In this document: one piece after another, positions 48,701 to 64,000 of the stretch
Layout of the letters: the number at the start of each line of letters is the position of its first letter
Numbering within the stretch: position 1 is the first letter of the stretch
Assembly (NCBI RefSeq): GCF_040712315.1
Contig: NC_134013.1
Coordinates: 85,504,001 to 85,568,000, forward strand
Direction: 5' to 3'
DNA length: 64,000 nt
Source of the DNA: Castanea sativa
Taxonomy: Eukaryota > Streptophyta > Magnoliopsida > Fagales > Fagaceae
Made by a program: the position numbers and the translations under genes
The notes under the pieces: model-generated
What the model was told of the DNA's origin: nothing
What the model saw: only the letters and a program-made list of their open reading frames with translations
The model's database searches: none

Positions 48701-51700
48701 TAATTAATTTAACATATTCTTGTAGCAAGAGATGAGCTATTTTGGAGTTAATGAAACCGAACTTTCATTCAGACTTTCAAATTTTATATATCTACCATCG
48801 TGCACCTTTGGCGCGATGGTCATTCCACAAGTATTAAATACTTGTAGGATGTGGGGAGCAGGCCTGAGATTAAAGCCTCAAGAAGAGAGTTTCACACACA
48901 TATACACTTAGATTAATTAGGTTAGAGTAGACTTTCTATCTTGGATAAAAAAAATTATATATTTATTGTTATATAGGTGTGACTGCTTACAAATACAAGG
49001 TGTGTAGAACATTTGAAGTGGTCTGTGATGGATAAAGGAGAATATAGAATGGAGAAAACTGGAGAAATTTAAGTTGTTTGATGACACAACATACATCCAC
49101 TCACAAGAGCCAAACGTTACATTTTTCTTATTCAATTTTCTTGAAATTTTGATTAGAAAATTGTGGGAAATTTTGATATGTATCTTTCATTCTATTTGAA
49201 CACAAGAGCATATTTATTTAAGAGGAAATAGATGAAATTATTTGACTAATTTGAATCCATGGATAAATTTAATTACGTGGCCTAGACTCTTAAGAGTGAA
49301 CCACCAGTCCCCTATATATATCAAGCTAGGTGCAAAGGGAGAGAATTCTCATTTGATAACATAAGTATAATATAAATTTATTTATACAGTTGTATAAGAA
49401 AATGAGACTTAAAACGATGTGCCTCTAGTTTATTTTTTATTTTTAAGCATAGTCTATTTTTTTAATAAAGAAAATTGATATATTATGATTCAAACTTTAG
49501 TTCTCTTTCAAAGAGAGACCAATTACAAGGTTGTTGGCAATTTTTTTAATTTTTATTATAAGCATCGTCAAACAAATGGAAGCCCAACAAAATAAAAGCT
49601 GAAAAAAATATAATATTGTAATAATAGGAAATAAGAAAAATAGAAAATGGGAAAGTTGGTAGCATAGCCAAATGGAAGAGGTTTGAAACTGAACACAGTA
49701 AACGCGACAAAAATGACAAAGTTGCAATTTCGTATGTTGAGGGGCCAGTTGATTCATAAACTATAGACGTGTTTCCATTTAAGTAATATACGACAATGAC
49801 CGAAAGCCCATATATGCAATGATGTGGTGGCGTGGCCCTATGAAACGCACTACGCTTACGTCTTAGGAATTTGGTGTTTGGTTTCTGCTCAAACCGCGTG
49901 TAATGGTTGGACATTCATCACCAATGACCAATATTAGGCGGCACCGACCCCAATTAGCTCTATCAAATGCTTAGCAAAATTTTTGTGTAAGTTTTATGAA
50001 AAAATCACACGCTGTAGTCAATGTCTAGCTGTTACCAACCCTCTCTACTAAGACACCAGCTCTATATTTTGTTCGGCAAGGATAAGGAACCTTCTAATTA
50101 GACACCTCTTCACCCCTATATAAATTGTGCAACACTGTGACTTAGTTGCACATCAAAATCTTAGTTCAAGACAAACGCTAAAGTTTCACTACTCTTTATC
50201 ATAAACAACCTCTCTATCTCTTTAATATTGTTGCTTTCAAAACATCAACTAATGGCTTCTTTCTCTTTAATTCGTTCATCTTGTCTGCTAGTTGTGATAA
50301 TGGCTAGCTCTCTGATGTTGGCTTTTGCGGGTAATTTCTACCAAGACTTTGACCTTACCTGGGGAGATGGCCGAGCTCAGATACTCAACAATGGAGAGCT
50401 TCTTACTCTCTCCCTTGACAAAGCCTCTGGCTCTGGTTTCAACTCCAAGAATGAGTATCTGTTTGGCAAGATTGATATGCAAGTCAAGCTTGTTTCTGGT
50501 AACTCTGCTGGCACTGTGACTGCCTACTATGTAAGTTCTTGTTCACAATATTGTTGCTCCTAAAAATTTATCCCATGAGATATTTCAACTTGTTAGAGAT
50601 AAGATATATTAAAGACACTATTTTTTACATAGCATATGCTAATAATGACTTACATATTGCAGTTACGCTCAGAAGGGTCATTGTGGGATGAGATAGACTT
50701 TGAATTTTTGGGCAACCTAAGCGGTGATCCATACATTGTTCACACAAATATTTTCAGCCAAGGCAAAGGCAATAGAGAGCAGCAATTCTACCTATGGTTT
50801 GACCCCACCGCTGATTTCCACACCTATTCCATTCTTTGGAATCCCCAACGCATCATGTAAGCACAAAATCCATTCAATATATATCTCAGAATTGGCTTTT
50901 ACTATTGTGGTTCTTCCTTTCTTAAAACTACATATACTGACACCTTTTTTGTTCTTTTCTCAGCTTATCTGTAGATGGCACTCCCATTAGAGAGTTCAAG
51001 AACTTGGAGTCAATTGGCGTTCCATTTCCCAAAAACCAGTCCATGAAGATACACTCAAGCCTCTGGAATGCTGATGATTGGGCCACAAGGGGTGGACTAG
51101 TGAAGACAGATTGGACACAAGCTCCTTTCACAGCTTCCTATAGAAACTTCAATGCAAGTGCTTGTGTTTGGTCCTCTGGGGCATCTTCTTGTAGTTCAAC
51201 TTCACCTTCCACCTCACGTAGCAATGCTTGGCTCTCCGAAAAGATGGACTCAACAAGCCAAGAGAGGCTCCAGTGGGTGCAAAAGAATTACATGATATAC
51301 AACTACTGCACAGACACTAAGCGATTTCCTCAAGGCCTTCCTCCAGAATGCACTGCCACAAACACGTCCTAAATACAATACTTCTTCCTTATACTTTCCC
51401 CATTTAGTCAAATACTTGCTTCTGAAAGTTATACAGTGCAATTACTTCATTCGTTATTTATGTGTAACCACAAAACTTGATACAATAATATTGATCACTT
51501 TCACAGAGTGACATGACTAATTGATACGTACAAATATATACGTGACTTAATTGTTTAATTTTGAAAGAAATGAAATGAATCATTGATTTATTATAAAAAC
51601 GCAATACTTAAAGTACTATATTATATGCAAAAAAATTGTTTAAATATCAAAAAGACACGAACCTAAAGGATGATAAATGTTTAATTGAGTGCTGAATATT

Positions 51701-54700
51701 TACAAAATTGGAAGTGTGATCCACCTGTTTGCATGATCAAACACGATTGGCCTCAAAGGAATCGATGGTCAGCAATAAGTTATCACCCTTAAAACTCAGC
51801 CCTTAGAGGATCAGCAATAGAGGTGTCCTTATTTCGTCACCAAATACATATGGTGACGAAACAACATTCGTCACCTTAGCTCCGTCATAGAATGTATTGG
51901 TGATGAAAATGTTTCGTCGCTAATAAAAAAATGATAGGTGACAAAATTTTTGTCATCTAATATTTTCGTCGCTAATAAAAAAAATGATAGGTGATGAAAT
52001 TTTTGTCACCTAATATTTTCGTCACTAAAACTTATTTCTAGTGTCGGAATATTTCTTCACCAAATGTTTTTTTTTTTTTTTTCCAATTTCAATAGATTAG
52101 GTGTACTACAACAAGATAAACTAGACTACAAACCTATATCCCTAATAAGATGTACTACCCACAGAATCGATGGTCAGCAATAAGTTATCGCCCTTAAAAC
52201 TTGGCCCTTAGAGCATCAACAATAGAGGTGTTAAAAAACTATAAAGCTATTTTTAATTCCTCAAAACTCTAAAAAATGCCCAACATCAATGGTGCCAAAG
52301 CCAAAATTTTTTGGCAACTTGCTATAGTGAACTGCCAAGACTAGTAGTTCACTGTAACAAGGGATAAAAAAAATTTTAATTACACTTGTGTCTTTTGTTG
52401 GGTTTTTGTGGTAGAGAGGAAGAGAGAAGAAGTGAGAAAGAAATTAATTTAAAAAATGAATAGTGTCTGGCTGATGGGAAAAAAAGAAGAAGAAGAAGAG
52501 AGAATTAATTCATGGTGTGTTGAGAAAATATGTGTTAAAATAGATAAAGAAACTTTTTGAAACATTAAATGCTAAAATTTTTAGCTCTACCACCGATGTA
52601 GATGCTCTTATCAATCGATCCATGGGTGTGGGTGTTTGTCACTCATCTAACTTGACCCCTTGGCCTATATCTCCCACCCCTCCTTCATTAGGTCATCTCT
52701 TTCATTTCAAGTCTCCAAACTCACTTGCCTTTCTCTTGCACTGAAGACCTCATATCTAGCACCAAAATTCAGTCCGATCGAGTTGCCTAATTACGTTGAA
52801 TGGTGACAAGATTTGTTTCTCCTGAACACTTTGTTAATTTGGATACGATAGAAGAGGAGGGAAGAGAAGGGATTAGAAAGGAAGTGACCTAATTTCAACT
52901 GTTAATTTGGTTACAATTATGGAAGGGAAGAAGAGAGAAAATGAGGGATTGTATTTCTCCTAGGCTCACAAATTTGTGTTTGCCCAAAATGGATGAATAA
53001 GAAGGGAATGATGAAATTATAGTAGGCTGATTTTAAAGGAATTTATTGAAATGCTCTCTGGTTTTAAAAATGGTGAAAAATGTCAAATATAGATAAGGGC
53101 ATAAAGGTAAAAATATACAAAATTTCTTTCCTTCCCCTTTTAAAACCAAAAAAAGGAAAGAAAAGAAATTATTTCCTGTATCCAAACACACCTAACTTTT
53201 CCTACTTTCTTTTCTCTTTCCCTTCCCTCTCTCTTTTCCTTTCTCTTCCTTCCCCCTAGCTACAACCAAACAAAGTGTAAAGGAAATGGTCAGATGAGTG
53301 GCAAGTTTACTCCCCACTAGAGCCTAACTAACTAGTGAACTGTCGTAGTGGTTTATGCTGCTTAGTGCTTATGAATGTATTTTGTTTAGATTTTTTTTTC
53401 TATTCTCATTTGAGATCTTGGTTTTGTCTTTGTTCATTGAATATATAATAGGTTCACTTTCTAGCAATGTTTTTTTTTTTTTGAGAAACTCTAGCAATGT
53501 TTATAGAAAGATTATATAAATTAAATGTTAATTGAAGAGTCTACAATTGTGGTCAATAATTGAATCATCATATACCTTTTTTTTGGAGAAAGTGATAAAA
53601 CATTATTGTAATTTAATTATTGTGATGATTCAAATTAAATCATCTTATAACTAATTGGGATAATTTAAGTAATGTTTTATCCAACAAAAAAATCCTAGCC
53701 AGCTAGTACAAAAACAACATTTTTTTTTCTTTGTTGGTAAATAATTATATCTAAATGTATTTAGAAATAACGATTTTAAGTATTTATAATTTTTTAATAC
53801 TATATGGATGTTTATTTGGAGTTTTTTTTTTTCTTTATACTCCAGTCCCCGCTAGCTTAAAATCCTAGCTCTGTCCCTGATTAGAGGTAAATAGTAGAGT
53901 GGAGGTGACCATCTTGGCTTTGGTATAGAGTATTATGAATAGGTCAATTGGCAACAAAATTAAGATATAATTAGTAACATTTGCAATGCACAAAGAAATT
54001 TCTTTATTGTATTTTAAAAAAATATAAAATTTGATAATTATAGTAGTTATTAATAGGTCTTTATTATGATGATGTTCGAATCTAATATATAATTTATATT
54101 TATTCTATCATTTAAACATCAAGTGTCAATATTCTAATTAAAGGAAAGTTCAAATATAGAAGGATTTATAAGAAATCTTTATATAATTTAAAATTCAATT
54201 AAACAATATTTATTAGAATAATAAGATGTAAAATTGTGAAACTTCAAGAGTTTATGTGATGCTATATTAAGAGGTTAATCAAAAGTCTAACGTTTTCGAT
54301 TTTATATATAGAGAAATGATATATCTACAACATTTTTACAACAAATCCTAAGTAGGAGGTTGTTACTGGTTGTTATTGTTGGGTTAAAAAAGCAATCTCA
54401 GTCCTAAATTTAAATTTGAACCAATAACAACTAACCACCTGTGATTTTTTGTGAAAATGTTGTAAAAATGTTGTGGACGTAGCACTTCTCTTATATATAT
54501 TACTAGTTGGTAACTCTTGTAATGTACGAAAAGGAACATAATATGATTTTTTTTTTTTTTGCCAAAATAGGAAATGTGTAATAATTATGGCCATAATTAT
54601 TAGGTAACCTTATGATTGTGTTTGTATATGAAACTATATATATAATTTTAATTTGGATTCTAATTGTGTCTTGACTTTGATATAATACTAGTTGGCAAGT

Positions 54701-55002
54701 TGTGCACATGCAATGCATGAGAAATTTTAATATGATACAATTTTTATTCTCTCTTTTATTTTTTATTTTTTTAGTTTAAATATGAAATTTGAAAATTATG
54801 GCACTTACTCATAGACATTATTTTGAATGTGTTTTTATATGAAACTATATATTCTAACATTAGGTATTTATTATAATTGTGTTTTGGTATATGAATAAAA
54901 TGAAATTAAATATTCTACTATTTAAATATTAAATAAAATACAACATATGTACCAAGATTTTAATGGAATATTTAATTATAGAATAAATTTTAAATTTAAT
55001 TG

Positions 55003-55047
<45 letters not shown>

Positions 55048-58000
55048 GGGGCAAAAAGGACCTAAGTAAGTATTTGGGCCTCGGGCTTTGTTGATGGGCG
55101 CTAGTTTGTTTTAGACTAAAAGCCTCTTAGAACTGTAACTCGGCCCATGAGTCGAGAGTCCGAGGATTCTTCTGAGGTCGAATATCTCCTCGGACAGACC
55201 CACGATGACCCTGGGATTCGCCAAAAATATCAAGGCAGAATTACGGAAAAACCGTTGGTTAAGAGGGGGATTTAAGCACCCTCTAGACGCAACCGTTGGT
55301 TAAGAGGGGGATTTAAGCACCCTCTAAAGGCTGCTACTTCCACATTAAAGACCCTGCACCTACCTCCCTAGCCGCATTAATGGGGGAGTGACCCCTGAAT
55401 AGTAGAAGTCAGCATTCCTGCTATAATTTAAAGACTTCCAGAGGGTGGTGGAGGGGACAGGTGGCTAATAGGGTGATTTGTGTGACACGTGGACAAAGAG
55501 GGAAGAAGAAGAAGTATTTAAGGAGGAAAGAGGGCAAAGAAAAAGGGAGAAAAAAAATATTAAGAACTGTTGTCTTAGAGAAAAGGAAAGGACAAATAAT
55601 ATATAATTTGTCCTCAGCTCACGTCCGAGGAAGTTTGTTTTTCCCCGTTTGTCTTTTATTTGCAAACACTGTAATATTTTAGCCTGTTCATCAAGTTTCG
55701 AATATCACTAAACTAGATTGCGAGCCCACACTCTACAAATTTCATTGTTTAAGGCTCATTGGGCCTAAGCCCACGTGTGTTTTTGGGTCCAGGCGCAATT
55801 GTGCACTTACAATTGGCGCCGTCTGTGGGAATCTAGCGTGGGAGAACTCGAACACCATGGCAGGCTTAGGCTCACACCATGCAGAATCTCAGGGATCGCA
55901 ACCGGAGGATCTTTTCGAGCGTCTTGAGCGTCGGAGAGATCGTGAGGGTAGCGTTCACACCGAGTATCCTAGAACGAGTCATACTCACAGTGGAGGGGCC
56001 AGTACCGCCCATGAAGATGGTGCTAAAGCCATGCAGAAGGAGATTGATCACCTTAAGAAGAAGCTGCGTTGCGTCAAGCGAAGGCGTGCTTCACCCTCTT
56101 CCAGTACCTCTTCCCGGAAATCCCGGGGAGGTAGTTACAGTTCGAGGTCATGGTCGCCCCCCAGCAGAACATCCTCTTGCGAAGAGGAAGGCCTATCAGG
56201 TCATAGGAGCAGGAAGCTCCATTCCAGGGGCTTAAGGAACGATGCCATGAGCCGGGCGTTGCACCAGCTCTCCAAATCACCATTCTCACGCAGGATTGAG
56301 AATGGGAGGCTCCCCAGGAGGTTCACCCAGCCCACCTTCACCATTTATAACGGCCGGACTGACCCGGTGGAACATGTGAGCCACTTTAACCAGAGAATGA
56401 CAGTGCATTCTCACAATGAGACCCTAATGTGCAAGGTCTTCCCTTCTAGCTTGGGACCTGTTGCTATGAGGTGGTTCAACAATCTCAAATCAGGGTCTAT
56501 AAGTTCGTTCAGGGAGCTGACTAGAGAATTTGCGTCACGATTTATTACCTGCAGCAGAGTTCCTCGACCATTGGACTCACTGTTGTCTATGGCTATGAAG
56601 GAGGGCGAGACGTTGAAAGCATACTCCGACAGGTATTGGGAGATGTTTAATGAGATAGATAAAGATTTTGATGAGGTGGCGATCAATACTTCTAAAGTGG
56701 GCCTTCCAACTGATCATGACTTGAGGAAGTCCTTGACCAAAAAACCCGTACGAAGTGTACGTCGCCTCATGGACCGTATTGACAAATATAAAAGGGTTGA
56801 GGAAGACCAACAGCAGGGGAAGGGGAAGGGTAAGGCAAAGGTTATCCCGCAGGAGAAAAGGGATTTCAGGTCGGACAGGTATCACAACAACAAGCCGAGA
56901 AGAGATTACTCTTGGCAGTCTGGCTCGACGGCACCTCAGACTGTTAATACTGTATTCTGAGAGCCGGTGCACCAGCTACTGGAGAAGGTCCGTAAGGAAC
57001 CCTACTTCAGATAGCCCAGTAAGATGGCAGGGGATCCTGCCAAGAGGAATCAGAATCTCTTTTGTCAGTACCATTAAGACGTGGGTCATACTACCGAGAA
57101 CTGTCGGACCCTCTAGAATCACTTGGAGCAGCTTGTTAGCGAAGGAAAGTTAAAGCAGCACCTGTACCAACCTAGCAGGCAGGGCAGTCAGTCTGGCTCG
57201 AATAATCAAAGGAATAACTCATCTCGGCCTCCTTTGGGAATGATCAACGTTATCTTCGCTGCGCCTGGCAGGACTGGCTCATGTCTTACTAAGGTGATGG
57301 CAGTTTCGGACTCCCAAGCCGAGGAGGGGGGCTCCAAGCCGAAGAGATTGAAGCTAAATGTGCCCGTCTTGGGATTTTCAGAGGAGGATAAGGTTGGAAC
57401 CATCCAACTCCATGACGACGCCCTAGTAGTTACTCTAAGGATAGGGAATTATGATGTGAGAAGGGTAATGATTGATCAAGGCGGCGGCGCGGATATCATG
57501 TATCCTGACTTATTTAAGGGGCTAAAGTTGAAATTAGAGGACCTCACCCCTTACGACTCGCCGTTAATAAGTTTTGAAGGGAAAGCCGTTATACCAAAGG
57601 GACAGATTCGGTTGCCCATGCAATCTGGCTCCGAGACGGTCGAGGTCGATTTTATCGTGGTCGATGCATATTCCCCATACACAGCCATCCTCGCCCGGCC
57701 CTGGCTGCATGCTCTGGGGGCCGTTTCCTCCACCTTGCATGTTAAGGTGAAGTTCCCTTCGAGGGAGTGCATTGAAGAGATCCTCGGCAGCCAACTGATG
57801 GCCAGGCAATGCATATCGGCTGCAGTGTTGCATCAGACCGAAGCGCAGTCCTCGACCTCGGTTGTAAAAGACCTATTGCAATTAACGACTCTAGATGCGC
57901 CCGACGCGGTGACAGCAGAGGAGGCCGTATGCAAAGACCTTAAGAAGTTTTTGATATTCGGTGATCCCGAAAGGTTCTTCCACGTTGGGATATGTTTACC

Positions 58001-61000
58001 ACACCAAGAAAAGATGGAACTAGTGGAGTTTCTAAAGAACAACATCGATGTTTTTGCCTAGGACCTCTATGAAGCTCTGGGTGTTGACCTAAGCTTCATT
58101 TGTCATCGTTTGAATGTCAATCCTGCTATTCCTCCTAGAAGGCAGCCCCCTCGGCGTTCCTCGAAGGAGCATTCTGAAGCCGTTAAAGAAGAGGTGTTCA
58201 AGCTCAAGAAGACTGGGACTATCAAGGAAGTTTTTTATCCAGAGTGGTTGGCGCACATGGTCGTGGTCAAAAGAAGAGTGGAAAATGGCAGGTATGTGTA
58301 GACTTCACAGATTTGAATAAAGCCTACCCAAAGGACTCTTTCCCGATGCCACGCATCGACCAGCTAATGGACGCCACAGATGGACATCCTCGGATGAGTT
58401 TTTTAGATGCTTTCCAGGGTTATCACCAAAACTGCCTTTATTACTCCAACAGGGAATTATCACTATAAGGTGATGCCGTTCGAGTTGAAGAACGCTGGGG
58501 CTACTTACCAAAGAATGATGACCAGGATGTTTGAATTGCAGCTTGGAAAGACCATTGAAATATATGTGGATGACATGGTAGTGAAGAGCAAGGCGATATC
58601 TGCGCACCTGAAAGATTTGGACGACACTTTCCAAGTACTTACAAAGTACAGGTTGCATCTTAATGCCTCGAAGTGTTCTTTTGGTGTGAGTTATGGGAAG
58701 TTCTTAGGTTATATGGTCACTCATAGAGGGATAGAGGTGAATCCGGCACAAGTCAGAGTCATTCAAACCTTACAGCCACCTCGGAATCCAAAGAAAGTTT
58801 AGAAATTAACCGGAATGATCGCTGCTCTCAGCCGGTTCATCTCCCAGTCAACTGATCAATGCAGGCCTTTCTTCCAACTGTTGAATAAGTGGAAGGGGTT
58901 CCAATGGTCCGAAGAGTGCGTTGTAGCCTTCCAACAACTTAAGGAATATCTTTCCCGGCCACCCATTATGTCTCGGCCTGAGGTAGATGAGGTCCTATTT
59001 GCGTATTTGGCAGTGGCCGTCCATGCGGTCAGCCTGGTCCTCATAAGGAACGACGGTGGGGTGCAAAGACCGGTCTACTACGTCAGCAAGATGCTGAATG
59101 ATGCCAAGGTGCATTATCTGCTTTTGGAGAAAGCACTTCTAGCCGTAGTTCATGCCACGCGGAGGCTTCCTCATTATTTCCAGTCCCACATCGTTGTAGT
59201 TTTGACCCAACTGCCTCTCAAGTCAGTGCTGCGTAGTGCCGACTACTCTGGAAGGGTGGCTAAATGGGGAACTATTTTGGGAGCCTTTAACATCAAATAC
59301 AGGCCACGTACCTCGGTGAAGGGCCAGGTTCTTGCAGATTTGGTGGCAGAGTTTGCTGAACCATTATTGGAAGAAACTTTGAAGGAATCACACATGGATG
59401 AGAAATCAGTTGGCATAATTACAAACGAAAGACCTTTGACTTGGAACGTATCCGTTGATGGGGCAGCTAACCAGAGAGGGTCTGGTATCAAACTCGTCCT
59501 AGTATCCCCCGAAGGGATTGTCTTCGAAAAATCCTTAAGGTTGGCGTTCTCGGCTACTAATAATGAGGCCGAGTACGAAGCAGTCTTGATCGGCATGAAC
59601 ATGGTACATAGGATAGGCGGAAAGGAAGTTCACATGCTCTCGGATTCTCAATTAGTGGTCGGTCAGGTGACGGGGACCATGGAGGCTAGGGATCCCAGGA
59701 TGCAAGAATACTTGACCGAGGTCAAACGTTTACAATCCAAATTTGATTCCTTTATCTTGTCTCACGTTTCTAGAAGTGGGAATACACATGCAGACTCCTT
59801 GACTACCTTAGTGACGTCCTTGGCTCAGGGTTTGCCTAGGATTATCCTTGTCGAAGATTTGCTAGCTCTAGCTCTTACCACTGTTGGAGCAGCCCGGATC
59901 CATTTGATAAGGCCTAGACCTAATTGGATCGATTCTATGATATCTTTTCTAAAAAACGACATTCTTCTCGATGACAAGTCTGAAGCAGACAAGATCTGTT
60001 GAAAGACACCGCATTTTTGGTTGTCCGAGGATCAGAAATTGTATAAACGGTCCTTCTCCGGACCATATTTGTTATGCGTGCACCCTGAATCAACGGAGGC
60101 GCTTTTAGAAGAACTATATGAGGGAATTTGTGGGAGCCATACTGGGGGAAGGTCCCTAGCTCATAGGGCATTGACTCAGGGATATTGGTGGCCCAATATG
60201 CAGAGGAAAGCTCAGGACTATGCAAGAAAGTATGACCAATGCCAGAGGTTCGCTCCTAACATCCATCAACCTGGAGGAGTCCTTAACCCTCTCTCCAGTC
60301 CTTGGCCTTTCGCTCAATGGGGATTGGACATAGTAGGACCATTCCCGAGGGCTGTGAGAAACAAAAGGTGGTTGCTTGTGGGGACTGACTACTTCACCAA
60401 ATGGGTAGAAGCTGAGCCCTTGGCAAATATTAGGGATGTCGATTCCAAGAAGTTCATCTGAAAAAACATCATCACTAGATTTGGAGTACCACATACACTC
60501 ATTTCGGACAATGGCGTTCAATTTGATAGTAGAGCTTTTAGGAAATATTGTGGTGACATGGACATCATAAATAGATACTCCACTCCAGCTTATCCTCAGG
60601 GAAACGGGCAAGCCAAGGCCGTTAATAAGGTTATAATTAGTGGCCTCAAGAAAAGGCTGAATGATGCGAAGGGCAAATGGGTAGAAGAACTACCACATGT
60701 TCTATGGACGTATCGAACTACGCCGCGCAGATCCACAGGAGAAACGCCATTCTCTATGACTTATGGGGCTGAGGCAGTGATACCTTTAAAGTTTGGCTTC
60801 CCCACATTGAGGACGAGTACTTTTAGCCTAGAAAATAACAACGGCCTCCTGGAGAAAAGCCTAGATTTAGTTGAGGAACGGTGAGAGACAGCTATGGTCC
60901 AAATGGCTTATTATCAGCAGAAGCTTAAACGAGGGTATGATGCCCATGTGAAGCTCAGACCACTCGCGCCTGGGGATCTAGTCCTGAGAAAGGTTGTAGG

Positions 61001-62343
61001 TACTACTAGAAACCTAGCCTGGGGTAAATTAGGACCGAACTGGGAAGGGCTATATCGGATTATTTCTGTAGCAGGTATAGGGTCATATCGACTAGCTGAT
61101 CTAGATGAAAGAGTTGTACAACGTCCGTGAAATGTAAATAACCTTCGAAGGTATTATTATTAATAAAAGGCGCTTTTGTCGTTTGTGGTTTAAATTATGA
61201 ATGTATATGGACTTATCAATTACAACTCTCGAAATATCAAATAGGAACTTGGTTATGAATGGTCCTCGGACTACATACCTAGTGGAAATTGATATCTTAT
61301 TATTTGTTAAACAAAACCTTAGTTATGCCGGGTCCTTGGGCCTTCTACTTTGGGAAAATTAACATCTTAAGTTACTATTCTGAAATATCAAACAGAAACT
61401 TCATTATGTATGGTCCTCAGACTACATACCTAGTGGAAATTGATATCTTATTATTTGTTAAACAGAACCTTAGTTATGCCGGGTCCTCGGGCCTTCTACT
61501 TTGGGGAAATTAACATCTTAAGTTACTGTTCTGAAATATCAAACAGAAACTTGGTTATGTATGGTCCTCGGACTACATACCTAGTGGAAATTGATATCTT
61601 ATTATTTGTTAAACAGAACCTTAGTTATGCCGGGTCCTTGGGCCTTCTACTTTGGGAAAATTAACATCTTAAGTTACTGTTCTGAAATATCAAACAGAAA
61701 CTTCGTTATGTATGGTCCTCGGACTACATACCTAGTGGAAATTGATATCTTATTATTTGTTAAACAGAACCTTAGTTATGCTGAGTTCTCGGGCCTTCTA
61801 CTTTGGGAAAATTAACATCTTAAGTTACTGTTCTGAAATATCAAACAGAAACTTCGTTATGTATGGTCTTTGGACCCCATACCTTGTTAAAATTGATATA
61901 TGATTGTTTGTTGAATAAAATCGTGGTTAAATGGAGTCTTAAGTTATATATCTTTAAGTGTCAGGCAGAAATTTGATAAGGTAGGATCCTTGGACCCCAC
62001 ACTTTACTAGAATTAGTATTTCAGATTACAAGTCCTAAGTATCACATGGGTTTGCAAAATGAGGTACTGCTTACTAGCTAAACCAGGTTAGTCTTTGTTA
62101 GGTTCTTGAACGCTTTACTTCACAAGGCAAATATGTGTATTGCTGTTTAAATTTTTAATTGTTCAACTGCTGAAAGTGGACTTATTTATCTCATTCTTTC
62201 TTTTGCTGTGTGCTAATGAGAACTTTTATGGTAAACATAAAGAGGAAAAGATGAAATAAACACAATACAGATCAAAATCAAATAAAACTGTCTTTCATTA
62301 ATTATGTCGATATATATCACTACATGAAAAATTCTAAGTACAG

Positions 62344-62379
<36 letters not shown>

Positions 62380-64000
62380 CCCTATGCATGTCCCTAAGCT
62401 TTCGGAGGAGGGTCTTGCTGAGAAGTGCTGGTAGCCTCAGTGTCTTTTAATTCCAGCTCAAAGGAAGACGGAACTTGTTTTCCTTTGTCTGTCGTAGTGG
62501 TTGGAGGGATGATAGGTTCCACACTTTGGCTTAGGCCCTTCTCGGCACCCCCACTCCCTTCCTTCTCTTTGTTGGAACCTGAAGGTTCTGTAGGATCCGG
62601 AATGAGCTTTGGGATCACAGGAGGAAGAGCAGGAGGAATTGTTTCAGGGGCAGGAGCAGCAGCAGGAGCCTCTTCTATCTCCTGTATGTCCAGGGGAAGC
62701 CAAATGTTCTCGGACTTCCTCAGCTCGGAGGCTGAAGGAACTCCTGCTACGTTTAGGGCTTCCCCCTAGACCTGCTGATAGTATTCTCGGCACACGGCCG
62801 CGAAAGCCTCTATCAGCTGGTCTTCCGTTGCAGCTACCCCTTCCTTGTAACTTGCCTGCTTTGCAGCCTCCAGAGAATGCTTGAAGGTGCTAGCTTCCTC
62901 CTTCAGTCGCGTAAGCTCCTTCTCCAAGTCCGAGCGTTCCTTCTAGGCTTGGGAGAGCTCATCATCCTTTTGATGAAGAAGTTTGTGCTGCCCCTCCACT
63001 TGAGTCCTCATCGTTCTCAGATTGGCCTCGGCGCCGTCTCTTTCTCTTTTTAAGTTGGCCAACTAAGAGGAGAGTCTCTCTTTTTCAGCTAGGGCCTGGC
63101 CTAAGGACTTCTCAGTCTTCAGACGAATTTTCTGCTCCATTCCGGCCCTCTTCCGAGAATCCTCCACGAACTTCTCAGCAACAAAGACCTCTTGAACGGC
63201 CTGTGACAAAGTAACAGAGGGTTAGGAGTAGTAAAACATTTACAAATAGCCAGATATTATAAAGAATGAAGTATGCGCACAGAGAGAAACATACCAGGGC
63301 TAAGTCCCTTTTTAAAGAAAGGAACAGCTGAGGCTGGCTCATCTTCTCCAAGGCATCCATATCCTTGGGTAGTAGAAAGGAACGCTCCAACGCTTTGGCC
63401 AGATGGTGGGTGTGGCCTTGCTGGAGTGCCCTAATGTTGGACTGGCAAGAGATTGGTGCTCCGTCCAATCTCAAGTCAGGAGACCAGGTAGCCGGTGCTC
63501 GGCGCACCTCGGCCATATCCCTAATTTCCCCACTCTCAACTGAACGGGCACGTCCCTTGCCCTTGTCCAGTTTCTGCTGTGGGGCTTGTTGTGGCTGCTG
63601 TCTTGGCTTCTTTTGTTTTTCACCACCAGCCTCCTCGACCTCCCCCTTCCTTTTTTTTCTTTGGCTCTTCAACTGGAGGTTTAGGATCGGCTGGAGGAAG
63701 GGGAGGTGGCAAGGTCGGAGGAACTTGGGACCTTCCCGCTCTTTTTTGGGCGACTCTTTCGCCTCTCTTAGTTAGAAGGCCGCTGAGCACGTCCATCTCT
63801 TCCTCCTCGGAATCGTCTTCGGGATGGGCAACTATTAAGCCTGCAACTCCGGAGGCCTCGGCGGGCTCTTCTTCCTCGTCAGATAGCACGACAAATTGCT
63901 TCCCTCGGGGTCTTTCAACGTCCTCGAGCTGAAACCGGTCTATCTCGTCGTCCAACGTGTGCGAAGATGATACTTGCTCCTCCGGAACAGCAGTTGCTTG

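Overview
This is nuclear DNA from a eudicot plant, probably a woody rosid. The evidence is plant-type introns, AT-rich intergenic DNA full of small DNA transposons, SINEs and Tat-like Ty3/gypsy elements, and plant-only gene families (XTH, UGT88-like glycosyltransferase, S-protein homologue, WLIM fragment). Several repeats look like ones I associate with Fagaceae (oak, chestnut), but that is recollection and not proof.

The gene content centres on a cluster of xyloglucan endotransglucosylase/hydrolase (XTH, GH16) genes of the XTH22-25 type. Left arm, minus strand: XTH-A (2798-4000), pseudogene XTH-B (5087-7863, split by a 2.1 kb transposon), XTH-C (9330-10591), truncated XTH-D (14771-15055, only exon 1 left) and XTH-E (20066-21300). 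Right arm, plus strand: XTH-F (45846-47556) and XTH-G (50252-51372). All five intact copies have three exons with a 194-nt middle exon, keep the DEIDFEFLG active site and the adjacent N-glycosylation sequon, and should encode secreted wall-remodelling enzymes of 289-295 residues. XTH-A uses a GC-AG first intron.

The 24.5 kb between the arms is mostly mobile DNA: a 5.56 kb Mutator-like element with perfect 9-bp target duplications, hairpin-bearing ends, a subterminal minisatellite, captured LIM-gene pieces and a nested hAT element (24767-30330); a solo LTR (31467-32280); copia, LINE and SINE remnants; and several MITEs. Two host genes sit there: an S-protein homologue (34170-34598, plus) and an intronless UGT88-like glycosyltransferase (41315-42724, minus).

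The window is bracketed by two related Ty3/gypsy elements pointing outwards: a 5' portion on the minus strand (1-2273) and a longer copy on the plus strand (55044 to beyond 64000). The right copy has a single-frame gag-pro-pol 5.3 kb long with two RNase H domains, broken by nonsense mutations and a frameshifted RT, then a 151-bp tandem array, then a spliced antisense coiled-coil ORF (62394 to the window edge). The strongest leads are the Pack-MULE-like element, the antisense retroelement gene, the hairpin made of two gag fragments that replaced most of XTH-D, and the consistently C:G-to-T:A decay of the right-hand retroelement.
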